From Romeriopsis navalis LEGE 11480 (GTDB taxonomy: Bacteria > Cyanobacteriota > Cyanobacteriia > Leptolyngbyales > Leptolyngbyaceae), in assembly GCF_015207035.1 (NCBI RefSeq), contig NZ_JADEXQ010000022.1, positions 1 through 61,953 on the forward strand: DNA of 61,953 nucleotides, written 5' to 3'. The notes under the pieces were generated by a model. It was not told where the DNA came from. It made no database searches and saw only the letters and a program-made list of their open reading frames with translations. This document shows positions 26,042-35,657 of the stretch, piece after piece (position 1 is the first letter of the stretch; each line of letters begins with the position of its first letter). The position numbers and the translations under genes were made by a program.

Positions 26042-26787
26042 ATCTGTTGCTTCAGAGTCAAGCAACAGCCGAGATGATTGCAGCTTGAACGATGGCCTGA
26101 CATGGTAATCGAATCATTCTCGGTCTGAATTGCTTGTGCTGGATCGGAACTGTTTGAATCGAGCAATTTCCCAGGTTGGTTTTGGCTCCGGTGACAACAG
26201 TTTCTTCTAATGAATAATGCTAGAAACCGAAAAATTGTAAATAATTGCTTTATAAAGTAACTGATTGGCTAAATATAATCATTACAATCAATGCCCATGC
26301 TCAAAATAATTCTCAGGCGACCTAATTTCTTAGAGAGAGTTACCTTGAGTGCGTTTGTTGTTTAGCCTATCCGTTTTGGACTTAGCCGCTGGATCGAGTT
26401 TTCTGGGGTTTGATTTTAGTGGATTATCTTTTGGTTGAAGGATATTTATTGGCTTTCTTGGCGGAATCTCAGAGTTTATATTTTGTTCCCATTATTTGTA
26501 GCTTTTTGGCCGTGACGTTAGTCACAGAAGGTATCCCTTTGCTCGTCTACTTTTTAGGAGTGGATTTTAATTAGGGTTTGATCTCCGGTTTTGAAATATT
26601 CAAAATTTGATCCTATTTGTTTTCTGAATTTTTATTCTGCGATTGCCTGATTTGGGTTCATCGGCTGAAATTTTCTGTTTCTGTGCTTCGTTTCAGTGCA
26701 ATTTTGATTCGTTGAATAGGCTCGCTAAATACTGTTTTAAACCTTTTCTTTTCCCAGCCATTCTTAGTTCCTTTCTCTCGCGATATT
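26042..26787. other. AT-rich intergenic region before the polysaccharide operon
   Basis: About 745 nt, noticeably AT-rich compared with neighbours. It holds the likely operon promoter, but I cannot pick a -10 box with confidence. A 51-codon hydrophobic frame (26419-26574) is described separately. No repeats or RNA genes were seen. Confidence 0.35.
26419..26574 (+). CDS. Possible 51-residue membrane protein
   Basis: A GTG-initiated frame encodes a very hydrophobic peptide with one or two helix-length segments separated by a polar patch (AESQS). No clear ribosome binding site precedes it and I know no homologue. It may be chance coding in AT-rich DNA. Confidence 0.2.
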   Translation: MDYLLVEGYLLAFLAESQSLYFVPIICSFLAVTLVTEGIPLLVYFLGVDFN

Positions 26788-28227
26788 ATGCATGCTACTT
26801 TAAAGATATGTCATGCGTTGACCACGGTTTTAGTTTGGGAAATTGTCCATCCGGCGCTTGCTCAAGCTGCCACCGATGTGTTGCTTTCTCCAGCCGACCC
26901 ATTGGCTCAGACGCTTGTACGTGAGCCGGATATATTAGTTGCCTCAAGGCCATTGGGGCTTGCCTCACCGGAGTCGATTGATTTGCCTGAGTCGAGTCAG
27001 CAGGTTGGTGCATTATCAACTCCAGCAACATCACAACCGACGTCAACTGTGATGATTGCCCAAAATATGGAATCTTCGGCTGCATCATCACAATTGCCAT
27101 CTACAGAATTGCAATTGTCATTGTCCGAGGCTTGGCCAATCGCAATCGATGATTCAACCTTATCGATCGATGCGCCAAATGTGCTGGAACCACCAGTGCC
27201 TCAGGTTGATCCTGTGAGTCGGAATCCGATCACCCCGACTAGTGTTCCCCCTGCTGCGATTTCAGCGGTGCTAGTGGCAGATGAATCCTCACCAACTGCT
27301 CCGGCAAACCCGACGGCAGTTAGTTCGACGACGTCCGGGCTGAAACTCGAAAGCCTTACCACTGATTTTCAGAATGAGTCAGATGGAAATCGTACGAATC
27401 GCATGATTGAGCCAACGGCGCAGTTCAAGTTACCCAATGGCGATCGACTACAAGTAAAGTCTGGCTGGAATACCTTTCAGCAGTCTGGCATCCGCACCAT
27501 TCAGAATTTTCCACTGCAAGGTGCATGGGTAAAAAAACTCGGTGATAATCAGCTCAAATTGGGTGGGGGATTAGATGTATTTAACCGTTTATCCATTCAA
27601 CCCAAGCTAAATGCAGAACTAGAGGTGCCTCTGGGGGTTGAGGTTGCGCCCAATGGCAAACTCAATCGCGGTGTTGTACTCAAAGGGTTAGTTGACTATG
27701 GGGCTTACAAATTTAACGCCAAAACCTTAGAGCAGGGTATTAATGTTCTACATGTCAAACCCCAGGTGTATTGGCAAATTGATCCTAAAACTAGTCTCTA
27801 TAGCCACTACCAATTGGGTTTGTATCGCGATGGTAATGTTGAGCATCAAACCTATAGTCGGCTAGAGCGTAAATTCGGTCAGTTCTTTGTCGCGGCAAAT
27901 CTGTTTACTTGGAACTATAAGGCCGATCAAGAGCTAAATAATGGTTACTTCTCCCCGCAACAGTTTTTGACCTATAACGGTGAAGTGGGCTGGGCTGGTG
28001 ACATCGCGAAGGGCCTGAAATGTCGTGTCACAGCCGCATTGGGTCAACAAGCCCTGAACGGTAATAACTCAAGTATTAGTCGATATAACGGCCGTTGTAC
28101 AGCGGCGATCGCGCCAAATATTGCGTTGGATTTTGGCTATGGCTTTAGTAATGAACGGAAGCAAAACCTCAATGTGAGCAACTACCAAAATCATTCTGTG
28201 ACTGGCCAACTGCGGATGACATTTTAA
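26788..28227 (+). CDS. Outer-membrane beta-barrel, polysaccharide export candidate
   Basis: A 479-residue exported protein. A signal peptide ends near residue 26 (PALAQAA). Residues 30-190 are Ser/Thr/Pro/Val-rich and low complexity. From about 190 to 479 alternating hydrophobic/polar strands with aromatic girdles make a barrel, and the chain ends in Phe, the outer-membrane signature. Its position just before DUF3131 genes and a cellulose-synthase-like enzyme suggests it is the export pore, like the C-terminal barrel of BcsC or PgaA, but without the TPR arm those proteins carry. The barrel is well supported; the export role is inferred from context. Confidence 0.72.
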   Translation: MHATLKICHALTTVLVWEIVHPALAQAATDVLLSPADPLAQTLVREPDILVASRPLGLASPESIDLPESSQQVGALSTPATSQPTSTVMIAQNMESSAASSQLPSTELQLSLSEAWPIAIDDSTLSIDAPNVLEPPVPQVDPVSRNPITPTSVPPAAISAVLVADESSPTAPANPTAVSSTTSGLKLESLTTDFQNESDGNRTNRMIEPTAQFKLPNGDRLQVKSGWNTFQQSGIRTIQNFPLQGAWVKKLGDNQLKLGGGLDVFNRLSIQPKLNAELEVPLGVEVAPNGKLNRGVVLKGLVDYGAYKFNAKTLEQGINVLHVKPQVYWQIDPKTSLYSHYQLGLYRDGNVEHQTYSRLERKFGQFFVAANLFTWNYKADQELNNGYFSPQQFLTYNGEVGWAGDIAKGLKCRVTAALGQQALNGNNSSISRYNGRCTAAIAPNIALDFGYGFSNERKQNLNVSNYQNHSVTGQLRMTF

Positions 28228-28246
28228 GATTTGGAGAAATGCCACG

Positions 28247-29692
28247 ATGTTTGGAGATTTTCAATCACCACCAATGAAATGGTTATTGCTAACGCAAATC
28301 GGTGGATTTGCCACAGCGGGTGGATTAGTTTGGGCTTTGCAAACTTGGGATCAACAGCTCACGCCTCAGCCTATCGTTGCATCGGTCAACCAGGCGTTTG
28401 CGCAAGTCCGTCCGGCGCAAATTGCCCAATGGGATCAAGCGTCGCTACAGCAGCCTCAACAGCCTCCCATGCTGCTTGAAGCCGATAGTCGTATCGGGCC
28501 TGACCAAATTCAAGGACCGTTGTCGGCGTCTGAGCAGGCGATGGCCCAGCGGGCTTGGCGTTACTTTGATGCAAATTGGCAGGAATCGACAGGGCTGGTG
28601 AATCGTGTTGATCGGATAGCCGTCACGAGTCTGCACGATATGGCAACAAGTTTAGCCGCCTTGGTTAGTGCGCGGGAGTTGGCGCTAATTAGCGATCGTA
28701 TATTTCAACATAAGCTAAAACGCCTATTACAAACCTTGGCCACGTTGCCGCTGTATAACGGCGAATTACCCCATCGCCTCTACCATACGCAAACGGCGTT
28801 GCCGCTCGCGAAACACCCGCGCACGGGACAATCCTCAACCGGCTGGTCGGCGATCGATATTGGTCGGTTAGCGCGCTGGTTAAAAATTGTTGGTGCCCGC
28901 TATCCTCAATTTAAACCCCAGACCGAAGCAATTTGGCAACGCTGGCAAGTGAGCTTGCTGACGCGCAACGGCCAACTGATGGCAAGTCAAATTCGTCATG
29001 GTCGTGAACAGCTTTATCAGCAGGGGCGCCTTGGCTATGAAACCTATGCAGCCTATGGATTGCGGCTATGGGGATTGCCGGTTGATGTGGCGCTGCAACC
29101 GCAAAAATATATGACGATTAGTCATGTATATGGCCAACCGGTCCCGACCGATCGTCGCCGGCGCAATTTTGATAATGATGTCAGCGTAAATAGTGATCCC
29201 TATATTTTAGATGGGATTGAAACCGGTTTTCAGGCATTGCCTCGGAGCTTGGCTGAAGCGGTGTTACGCGCGCAGATGGCCCGGTTTGAAAAAACGCAAC
29301 AACTGACGGCTGTTGCCACGGATGCGATTGATCGTGCGCCATTTCGCTTGACGAATACGGTGATTGCCGATCAAAAACCTTGGTCAACCTATGCGGGGTC
29401 ACAGCAATACGCTGACTTTCGGTTTCTGAGTACGAAAGCTGCAGTGGGTTGGTATGTGTTGTATCCCAATCATTACACGCGGCGTTTAGTTGAGTTTGTA
29501 CAGTCGGAACTTGGGGGCGAACAGGGTTGGCAAAGCGGCTTTTACGAAACCTTGCGTCAACCGAATCAGGCATTGAGTGCGGATACCAATGGGGTGATTT
29601 TAGCGAGTTTGCTCTATCGCAAGGTTGATCAGCCGTTGATGGATTGGGCCGGGATTCGCCCCGTAACGCAGCCAACTTCAGATGGCAGTTAA
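28247..29692 (+). CDS. DUF3131 protein, first copy
   Basis: A 481-residue protein starting 19 nt after the barrel gene with a GGAG site before the ATG. A membrane anchor lies near residues 10-32. The rest is a DUF3131 domain: AQRAWRYFDANW with TGLVNRVDR, later GWSAIDIGRLARWL, GRLGYETYAAYGLRLWG, and FRFLSTKAAVGWYVLYP. Such domains are mostly alpha-helical and resemble alpha/alpha barrels of glycan-active enzymes; they are found beside polysaccharide synthases. The activity is not known. Two further copies follow in the same operon. Confidence 0.85.
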   Translation: MFGDFQSPPMKWLLLTQIGGFATAGGLVWALQTWDQQLTPQPIVASVNQAFAQVRPAQIAQWDQASLQQPQQPPMLLEADSRIGPDQIQGPLSASEQAMAQRAWRYFDANWQESTGLVNRVDRIAVTSLHDMATSLAALVSARELALISDRIFQHKLKRLLQTLATLPLYNGELPHRLYHTQTALPLAKHPRTGQSSTGWSAIDIGRLARWLKIVGARYPQFKPQTEAIWQRWQVSLLTRNGQLMASQIRHGREQLYQQGRLGYETYAAYGLRLWGLPVDVALQPQKYMTISHVYGQPVPTDRRRRNFDNDVSVNSDPYILDGIETGFQALPRSLAEAVLRAQMARFEKTQQLTAVATDAIDRAPFRLTNTVIADQKPWSTYAGSQQYADFRFLSTKAAVGWYVLYPNHYTRRLVEFVQSELGGEQGWQSGFYETLRQPNQALSADTNGVILASLLYRKVDQPLMDWAGIRPVTQPTSDGS

Positions 29693-29760
29693 TGCAGGCT
29701 ACGAAATTTCAACGGAATGTTCAATGCAACAAAATCGTCAACGCTTTTCACTACATAATT

Positions 29761-32169
29761 ATGAACGTTTTTTTGAGTTATCTAAATCGCCTACTCCCAT
29801 CAACGATTCTTGGGATCGTTGGACTTTTTTCAACAACTGTGATGCTGAATGATCATCTTGCGCGTGCTAATGAACCCCCAACCATCGCCGAAAATCGAGC
29901 CAGCTGCCCGATCAACCAACAAGCACTGACTGCTCAGGAGCGGCAGTATGCGCAGGTGGCTTGGCAGTATTTTCGCGATAATATGCAGCCTCAGACAGGG
30001 CTAGTGAATTCGGTCGAACGTTACCCTTCGACTTCCCTGTGGGATATGGGTAATAGTTTAATGGCGTTGCATGCGGCACGATCACTCAATCTGATTGATC
30101 AAGCCGATTTTGACTATCGGTTGAACCAGTTTTTGCAAACCTTGGGGACATTACCCCTTGTTGATCGCACCTTGCCGAATAAAGCCTATAACACGGCCAC
30201 AGCCAAGATGGTGGATTACGAAAATCAGCCGTCACGTCACGGCATCGGTTGGTCAGCGATTGATATTGGTCGCTTATTGGCGGCATTGCATATCGTACAA
30301 GATTGTCATCCCCGCTACCAGGATTGGATTCGGGGCGTTGTGTCTAAGTGGCAACTACAACGGGCGATCGATCAAGGGCAGTTAATTGGTGCAATCCGTA
30401 CGACTCAACGACGGCAGCTGGTTCAGGAAGGACGTTTGGGCTATGAAGAATATGCCGCTTTAGGGTTTGATTTGTGGGGTTTCACGGCACCTAAAGCCCT
30501 CGATCGTCGGGCTTTTCGGAAGTTTGTCGAGATTTACGGCATCCAAATTCCGGTTGATCAGCGGACCTATGCCACGACGAATGCCAGTAACTATGTAGTG
30601 AGTGAATCTTATATTCTGCAACGGTTGGAGTTTGGTGGCGATCCAGAATTTGCAGCAACGGCGGCGAAAATTTTGGCAGTGCAGCAACGACGATATGAAA
30701 AAACTGGCATTTTGACCGCTTTATCCGAGGATCACGTCAAGGGAAAACCACATTTTCTCTACAACACGATCTATGCGAACGGCATTTCTTGGGCCACGAT
30801 TACAGAAGATAATCAGGCCTATGCCAAACTTCGAAGTCTGAGTACGAAAGCTGCCTTTGGTTGGCATTATCTCTATCCGGATAATGACTATGCCCAACGG
30901 CTCTTTGATGTCGCGAAGACGCTAAAACCGGCAACGGCGGCCGGGTTTTATGCCGGCCAATTTGAACGTAATCAAATGCCGAATCAAGTCCTGACGGCGA
31001 ATACGAATGGCTTAATCTTGGAATGTCTGCTCTATAAGGCGCAAGGCTATCAGCCATTAACCCGATCGGCCCAACGTTCCGGTCGTGCGTCATCGACTGC
31101 TGCGACAACTGTGATGCCTGTGGTGAATCACTCAGCGGCGACATCAGCATTGCCTGAAAAGACAGGTTCTGTCACCGCATCCAGCTCCAGCGATCATCCG
31201 CCATCCCGCTTGGTCAACGCTGGGGAGACGCGGCATTCGGTAAAACCCCCGGTACTGTTAGGTGCCTATAGCCAGCGTTATTTGGGTGAACAAGCGGCAA
31301 TTGATCAAGATTTGCATGGAATCAGTCAATGGGCGGGAAAACGTTTATCCTTAGCCGGTTTATTTTTTGATTTAGAAGATGAGAATCCGTCCTATAACAT
31401 TCCGCGTCAGCTAGAAAAGCTGCATCAGAATGGGTTGACGGCATTTTTGAATTTCTCCGCCCGGCACCCTGCGGCAAAACTGGCAAATGGCGATCTCGAT
31501 CGGCAAATTCAGCAGATTGCCCAAGCTTTTGCGACCTGGGCAAAACAGGGTGGTCAGCGGATGGCATTTCTGGCTCCCTTACCGGAGATGAATGGTGCCT
31601 GGGAACCCTACGGCGAAGATCCGGCCAACTTTAAACGGGCATATCAGCGGATTCAACGAATTTTCACCGAGGCGGGTGTGCCCTCCAGTGCAGTCCGATG
31701 GACCTTCGCGCCGAATGGCTGGAGCCCGACCCAACAGCATAAATTTGAGCATTACTATCCAGGGGATGCGGCTGTCGATGTCGTCGCCTTCAGTGGCTAT
31801 AACTGGGGTCACTGTCAGTATCAAAGCTGGAAACAGTGGGATTCTCCCGATGCGGTGTTTGGTCCTTATTTGCAACGCTTACGGGTAATGGCTCCGGATA
31901 AACTGATCGTGATTGCTCAAACGGCCAGCACCAGCACAACCTCCCAGGGTGAAAACGCGGCCCAAAAAGATCAATGGCTGCGGGATAGCTATCGTTATTT
32001 AGCCGCATCACCAGCGGTCCAAGGCATTTTATATTTCAACTTGCAGAAGGAATGTGATTGGCCAATTTATACTCCGAAGGGACCTAATAGTCAGGGGTTT
32101 AAAGATGCCGTAGCCCATGATGCGTTTGCTTATCGGCCGCCGGGTCAGCTACGCGATGCGGGATTCTAG
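29761..32169 (+). CDS. DUF3131 protein fused to a GH26-like domain
   Basis: A 802-residue exported protein. A signal-anchor covers about 8-38, the DUF3131 domain about 60-425, then a Ser/Thr/Ala linker, and a GH26-like TIM barrel from about 500 to the end. The barrel keeps the acid/base Glu609 in PEMNGAW, but the place where GH26 enzymes carry the nucleophile Glu reads IAQTAS with Gln720. It may be a glycan-binding or altered enzyme that trims or holds the polymer. The ATG at 29761 is preferred: the frame is open from 29644 but that would overlap the previous gene and put 39 polar residues before the leader. Confidence 0.82.
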   Translation: MNVFLSYLNRLLPSTILGIVGLFSTTVMLNDHLARANEPPTIAENRASCPINQQALTAQERQYAQVAWQYFRDNMQPQTGLVNSVERYPSTSLWDMGNSLMALHAARSLNLIDQADFDYRLNQFLQTLGTLPLVDRTLPNKAYNTATAKMVDYENQPSRHGIGWSAIDIGRLLAALHIVQDCHPRYQDWIRGVVSKWQLQRAIDQGQLIGAIRTTQRRQLVQEGRLGYEEYAALGFDLWGFTAPKALDRRAFRKFVEIYGIQIPVDQRTYATTNASNYVVSESYILQRLEFGGDPEFAATAAKILAVQQRRYEKTGILTALSEDHVKGKPHFLYNTIYANGISWATITEDNQAYAKLRSLSTKAAFGWHYLYPDNDYAQRLFDVAKTLKPATAAGFYAGQFERNQMPNQVLTANTNGLILECLLYKAQGYQPLTRSAQRSGRASSTAATTVMPVVNHSAATSALPEKTGSVTASSSSDHPPSRLVNAGETRHSVKPPVLLGAYSQRYLGEQAAIDQDLHGISQWAGKRLSLAGLFFDLEDENPSYNIPRQLEKLHQNGLTAFLNFSARHPAAKLANGDLDRQIQQIAQAFATWAKQGGQRMAFLAPLPEMNGAWEPYGEDPANFKRAYQRIQRIFTEAGVPSSAVRWTFAPNGWSPTQQHKFEHYYPGDAAVDVVAFSGYNWGHCQYQSWKQWDSPDAVFGPYLQRLRVMAPDKLIVIAQTASTSTTSQGENAAQKDQWLRDSYRYLAASPAVQGILYFNLQKECDWPIYTPKGPNSQGFKDAVAHDAFAYRPPGQLRDAGF

Positions 32170-32215
32170 TTGACCTAATCGGTAATGCCATTTATTGTTC
32201 CAGTGATTCACCATC

Positions 32216-33490
32216 ATGACACTTCCTCTATTCTTCCTGCTGGCACAAGTTGCCACCCCGTTGCCGCATCATCTGCCGCACCCAGAAGCGTTACCGCAGC
32301 CTTCCCTCGAGCCACCAGCCGGCTATTCGCTGTCACGCTTATCAGTTGCCGATCGTGCCGCCGCGAAAATCGCTTGGAAATATTTTGAGCGTAACTGGGA
32401 TCAACGCACGGGGCTGGTCCATTCCGTCGATCGTTTGCCTTGGACCACTGTCTGGGACCAAGGCAGCGCGCTGTTAGGGATTCATGCGGCACGGCAGTTG
32501 GGCTTGATGACTGCCGATCGTTTCCAACAACGAATTACCACCACCTTAGGGACATTGGAAACACTGCCATTGCCACCTAGTGGTTTACCCCATAAGGCCT
32601 ATGATACCCAAACGGTCAGGATGCTGGATTTGGATATGCGCCCTGATCCCACCGGAAGTAGTGGCTACTCGGCGCTAGATGTGGCGCGATTATTAGGTGC
32701 GTTGCACATATTGCGGACCCATTATCCGATGCTGAAACCGCAAATCGAACGGATTGTCGCGCGCTGGAATCTGGAACAACTAGTGCAAGATGGCCAGCTC
32801 TACGGTCTCAGCCGAGATCGCCGGGGGCGTTTACAGCGAGTTCAAGAGGGGCGCTCTGGCTATGAACAATATGCCGCGTATATGCTACAACTCTGGGATC
32901 TCGATGCGGCCAAAGCCTTGCGTAATCCGGCGGTAGATTGGATTGAAATCGAAGGTGATATGCTCGAAGTTGACCAACGTAATTTGACGAATTCTGGTGC
33001 GAGTAACTATCTCACGAGTGATCCCTATTTACTCTTGGCGATGGAAGTTGGTTTGCCGCAGTCATTGCAGCCGCAGGTGGATACCTTATTAGGAGTGCAG
33101 GAAAAGCGATTTCAGCGCACGCAAATTTTAACCGCAGTGAACGAAGACTCCCTCGATCGATTTCCTTATTTCCTGTATTACAACGTCTATGCCAATGACC
33201 AAATTTGGCAGCCAATCACCGCTCAGGGCAAGGCCTATCCGCATCTGCGGTTTCTCAGCACAAAAGCGGCTTTTGCTTGGCATGCCTTAAAGCCGCAGCA
33301 TCCCTATACGCAGCGATTACGTCAGGCCGTCCAACCACTTGGCGATGCGCATCGTGGCTACTATTCGGGTCGCTATGAAAATGCCCGCTATGGTAATAAC
33401 GTGGCGGTGAACGTGAATACGAATGCGATTATTTTGGAGAGTCTGTTGTATCGCTTGCATCAGGGAAAACCACTGGCTCAACCGCGCTAA
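32216..33490 (+). CDS. DUF3131 protein, third copy
   Basis: A 424-residue DUF3131 protein, with AKIAWKYFERNW, TGLVHSVDRLPWTT, GYSALDVARLLGAL, GRSGYEQYAAYMLQLWD and LRFLSTKAAFAWHALKP. The N-terminus is a short hydrophobic leader, shorter than in the other two copies, so export is possible but less clear. It lies 46 nt after the GH26 fusion and 60 nt before the glycosyltransferase. The three copies have drifted apart, so the duplications are old and each may have its own role. Confidence 0.85.
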   Translation: MTLPLFFLLAQVATPLPHHLPHPEALPQPSLEPPAGYSLSRLSVADRAAAKIAWKYFERNWDQRTGLVHSVDRLPWTTVWDQGSALLGIHAARQLGLMTADRFQQRITTTLGTLETLPLPPSGLPHKAYDTQTVRMLDLDMRPDPTGSSGYSALDVARLLGALHILRTHYPMLKPQIERIVARWNLEQLVQDGQLYGLSRDRRGRLQRVQEGRSGYEQYAAYMLQLWDLDAAKALRNPAVDWIEIEGDMLEVDQRNLTNSGASNYLTSDPYLLLAMEVGLPQSLQPQVDTLLGVQEKRFQRTQILTAVNEDSLDRFPYFLYYNVYANDQIWQPITAQGKAYPHLRFLSTKAAFAWHALKPQHPYTQRLRQAVQPLGDAHRGYYSGRYENARYGNNVAVNVNTNAIILESLLYRLHQGKPLAQPR

Positions 33491-33550
33491 GGATGGCTGC
33501 TATGTTGGCTGCCGAAAATTACTAACGCTTTCCCCCTAGCACTAATTCCT

Positions 33551-35575
33551 ATGACTTCTATTCTGTTACATTCACCGACCTCATTTTCGGGAAATCATCA
33601 ATCAAGGTTGAAACGTAATACACTGTTATTTCGATATTTTGCCGAAATTAATCTTGTTCTTGGTGTGTGGTATCTGCACTGGCGGATTTTCCACTCTTTG
33701 AATTTTCAGGCTTTGTGGCTGGCTGTGCCCTTGCTGATTGCTGAGGTTTATAGCTACTTTAGCGGCCTCTTATTTGTGATTGGTCTATGGCGACCGATCG
33801 AACGCCAAACTCAGTCCCTCGATGCCTTGATGCCAAGTTTGCCGCTGGCGGATTATCCGACGATCGATGTGTTTGTGACTTGCTATAACGAACCGCTCGA
33901 AATCATTGAACAGACAACCCGGGCGGCACTCAAACTGCGCTACCCGATCGATAAATTGCGCGTCTATGTATTGGATGACGGTAATTCCGTCGCTGTTCAA
34001 GATTTGGTCCACCGCATCAATCGTGAGTTAAAGCAATCACGATCGATGCAGAATTGGAAACAGCGCTTACTCAAAAAACTCACTGACGACAAGATGCAGC
34101 TACACCAGCTTGAATCGCTGGCTGATGATTTACCCCCGATCGAGGAACTATTGGCCCAAGCCCCCGTTGGTCCTCAGGCCCAGCCCGCATCGACGTTGAT
34201 CTATGTGATTGAGCAATTATTAAAAGCATCGAGTCAATCGGAGCAGACGCTTTCAGCGCAGTTACAACGTCAAAAGCAACAGCTAATTGAGTCGATTGCC
34301 CAAACTGAACAGGCTTTGCAGAATATGCAGCGCTGTCGCTATATTGCCCGACCAAAACCGCGCGATCGGGCCCACCATGCGAAAGCGGGCAATATTAACT
34401 ACGCGTTGTTCTGTGGTGATACTGATGGTGAATTTATTATCACCTTAGATGCTGACCATGTTCTCAAAGCGCAATTTCTCCAGCGTGTGCTGCCGTACTT
34501 TTTTACCTTTAACCTGGAGTTTGGTAAATATATCAGCAATCGTGTGGCCTTTGTTCAAACGCCGCAGGATTTTCATAATTTGCCAGCGGACGATCCCTTT
34601 GGACATGGGGCACATTTATTCTATGGGCCAATTCAGCAGGGTAAAGATGGCTTAAATGCCGCCTTCTATACGGGCACAAATGCGATTCTGCGGCGAGAAG
34701 CGCTCATGAGTGTGGGGATTAAAAAGTTTTCGCGGAAACTGCGCCGTAACCATGAATACTTAGAAGAATTTGAACTGATTGGGGCCTTAGCGACAAATAG
34801 TATTACGGAAGATATGAATACGGCCATGCATCTCCATGCGAATGGGTGGCAATCGGTCTATCATCATGAGCTTTTGGCCGAAGGTCTTGCGCCGGATGAT
34901 TTGGGTGCGACCCTCAAGCAGCGGCTGCGTTGGGCCCAGGGGACGATTCAGGTATTGCTGCGGGATAATCCACTGACTTTAAAAGGGCTAACGCTGTGGC
35001 AGCGCTTGCAATATTTTCAGACAATGTACAGTTATTTTTCTGGCTTTGCTACGTTGGTGTATTTGATTGCGCCTTTGGTTTACTTCTTTGCCGGAACCTC
35101 GGCAGTTGAGGTGGCGGGTGCGAGTTTTGCGCTACACTTCTTGCCGGTTTTTCTGTGCAATCGGGTGACGTTTTTAATTGCTGCGTGGGGAATTCCACTG
35201 CGGGAGATTTGGCGGGCTGAACAATATGCGATCGCCCTATTCCCTGTGTTTATCCAAGCGGTATTAAGTGTGATTACGGGGCAGTCGCTATCGTTCCAAG
35301 TGACGCCGAAGCAGCGTCAGTCAGGTGTATATGTCAAATTAGTGATTCCCCAATTGGTGATTTTCTGTCTGACCTTGGGCGGCATCCTGTGGAGTGGTTA
35401 TCGCTTTACCCAGGGACAACTAGCAAATCCTTGGGTCTATGGCATTAACAGCTTGTGGGGATTTTATAACGTGTGTGTTCTGTGGTCGATTTTGCGGGCT
35501 GCGATATGGCAACCGCCAACTCCGCCACCGAAGCCTTCTACCAAGGTGGCATCCCGCTCCTTAACCCGCGTTTAG
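33551..35575 (+). CDS. Cellulose-synthase-like glycosyltransferase (GT2) with coiled-coil insert
   Basis: Predicted processive inner-membrane polysaccharide synthase. Two helices near 35-85 precede the GT2 domain, with Asp142/Asp143 (LDDGNS), a DAD motif at 300-302, TED at 419-421 and QRLRW at 457-461, all the residues of a processive enzyme. Four or more helices follow (about 490-640). Between the first Asp and the DAD motif is an insert of about 90 residues rich in Gln, Leu and Lys that looks like coiled coil; BcsA has no such insert. No PilZ domain is present, so c-di-GMP control, if any, must come through another protein. The sugar cannot be told. It is probably the synthase for the operon's polymer. 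Confidence 0.85.
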   Translation: MTSILLHSPTSFSGNHQSRLKRNTLLFRYFAEINLVLGVWYLHWRIFHSLNFQALWLAVPLLIAEVYSYFSGLLFVIGLWRPIERQTQSLDALMPSLPLADYPTIDVFVTCYNEPLEIIEQTTRAALKLRYPIDKLRVYVLDDGNSVAVQDLVHRINRELKQSRSMQNWKQRLLKKLTDDKMQLHQLESLADDLPPIEELLAQAPVGPQAQPASTLIYVIEQLLKASSQSEQTLSAQLQRQKQQLIESIAQTEQALQNMQRCRYIARPKPRDRAHHAKAGNINYALFCGDTDGEFIITLDADHVLKAQFLQRVLPYFFTFNLEFGKYISNRVAFVQTPQDFHNLPADDPFGHGAHLFYGPIQQGKDGLNAAFYTGTNAILRREALMSVGIKKFSRKLRRNHEYLEEFELIGALATNSITEDMNTAMHLHANGWQSVYHHELLAEGLAPDDLGATLKQRLRWAQGTIQVLLRDNPLTLKGLTLWQRLQYFQTMYSYFSGFATLVYLIAPLVYFFAGTSAVEVAGASFALHFLPVFLCNRVTFLIAAWGIPLREIWRAEQYAIALFPVFIQAVLSVITGQSLSFQVTPKQRQSGVYVKLVIPQLVIFCLTLGGILWSGYRFTQGQLANPWVYGINSLWGFYNVCVLWSILRAAIWQPPTPPPKPSTKVASRSLTRV

Positions 35576-35657
35576 GAATCGGGTTTGGGGATAACGTGAT
35601 CGAACTGCGGATGATGTGCTTGGAACGATGTTGTATTTTTAGTTTGGGAGTTTGATG

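Noticed and set aside
29761-32169. Calling the GH26-like domain an active mannanase
   Set aside because: The nucleophile position reads Gln and the substrate is unknown.
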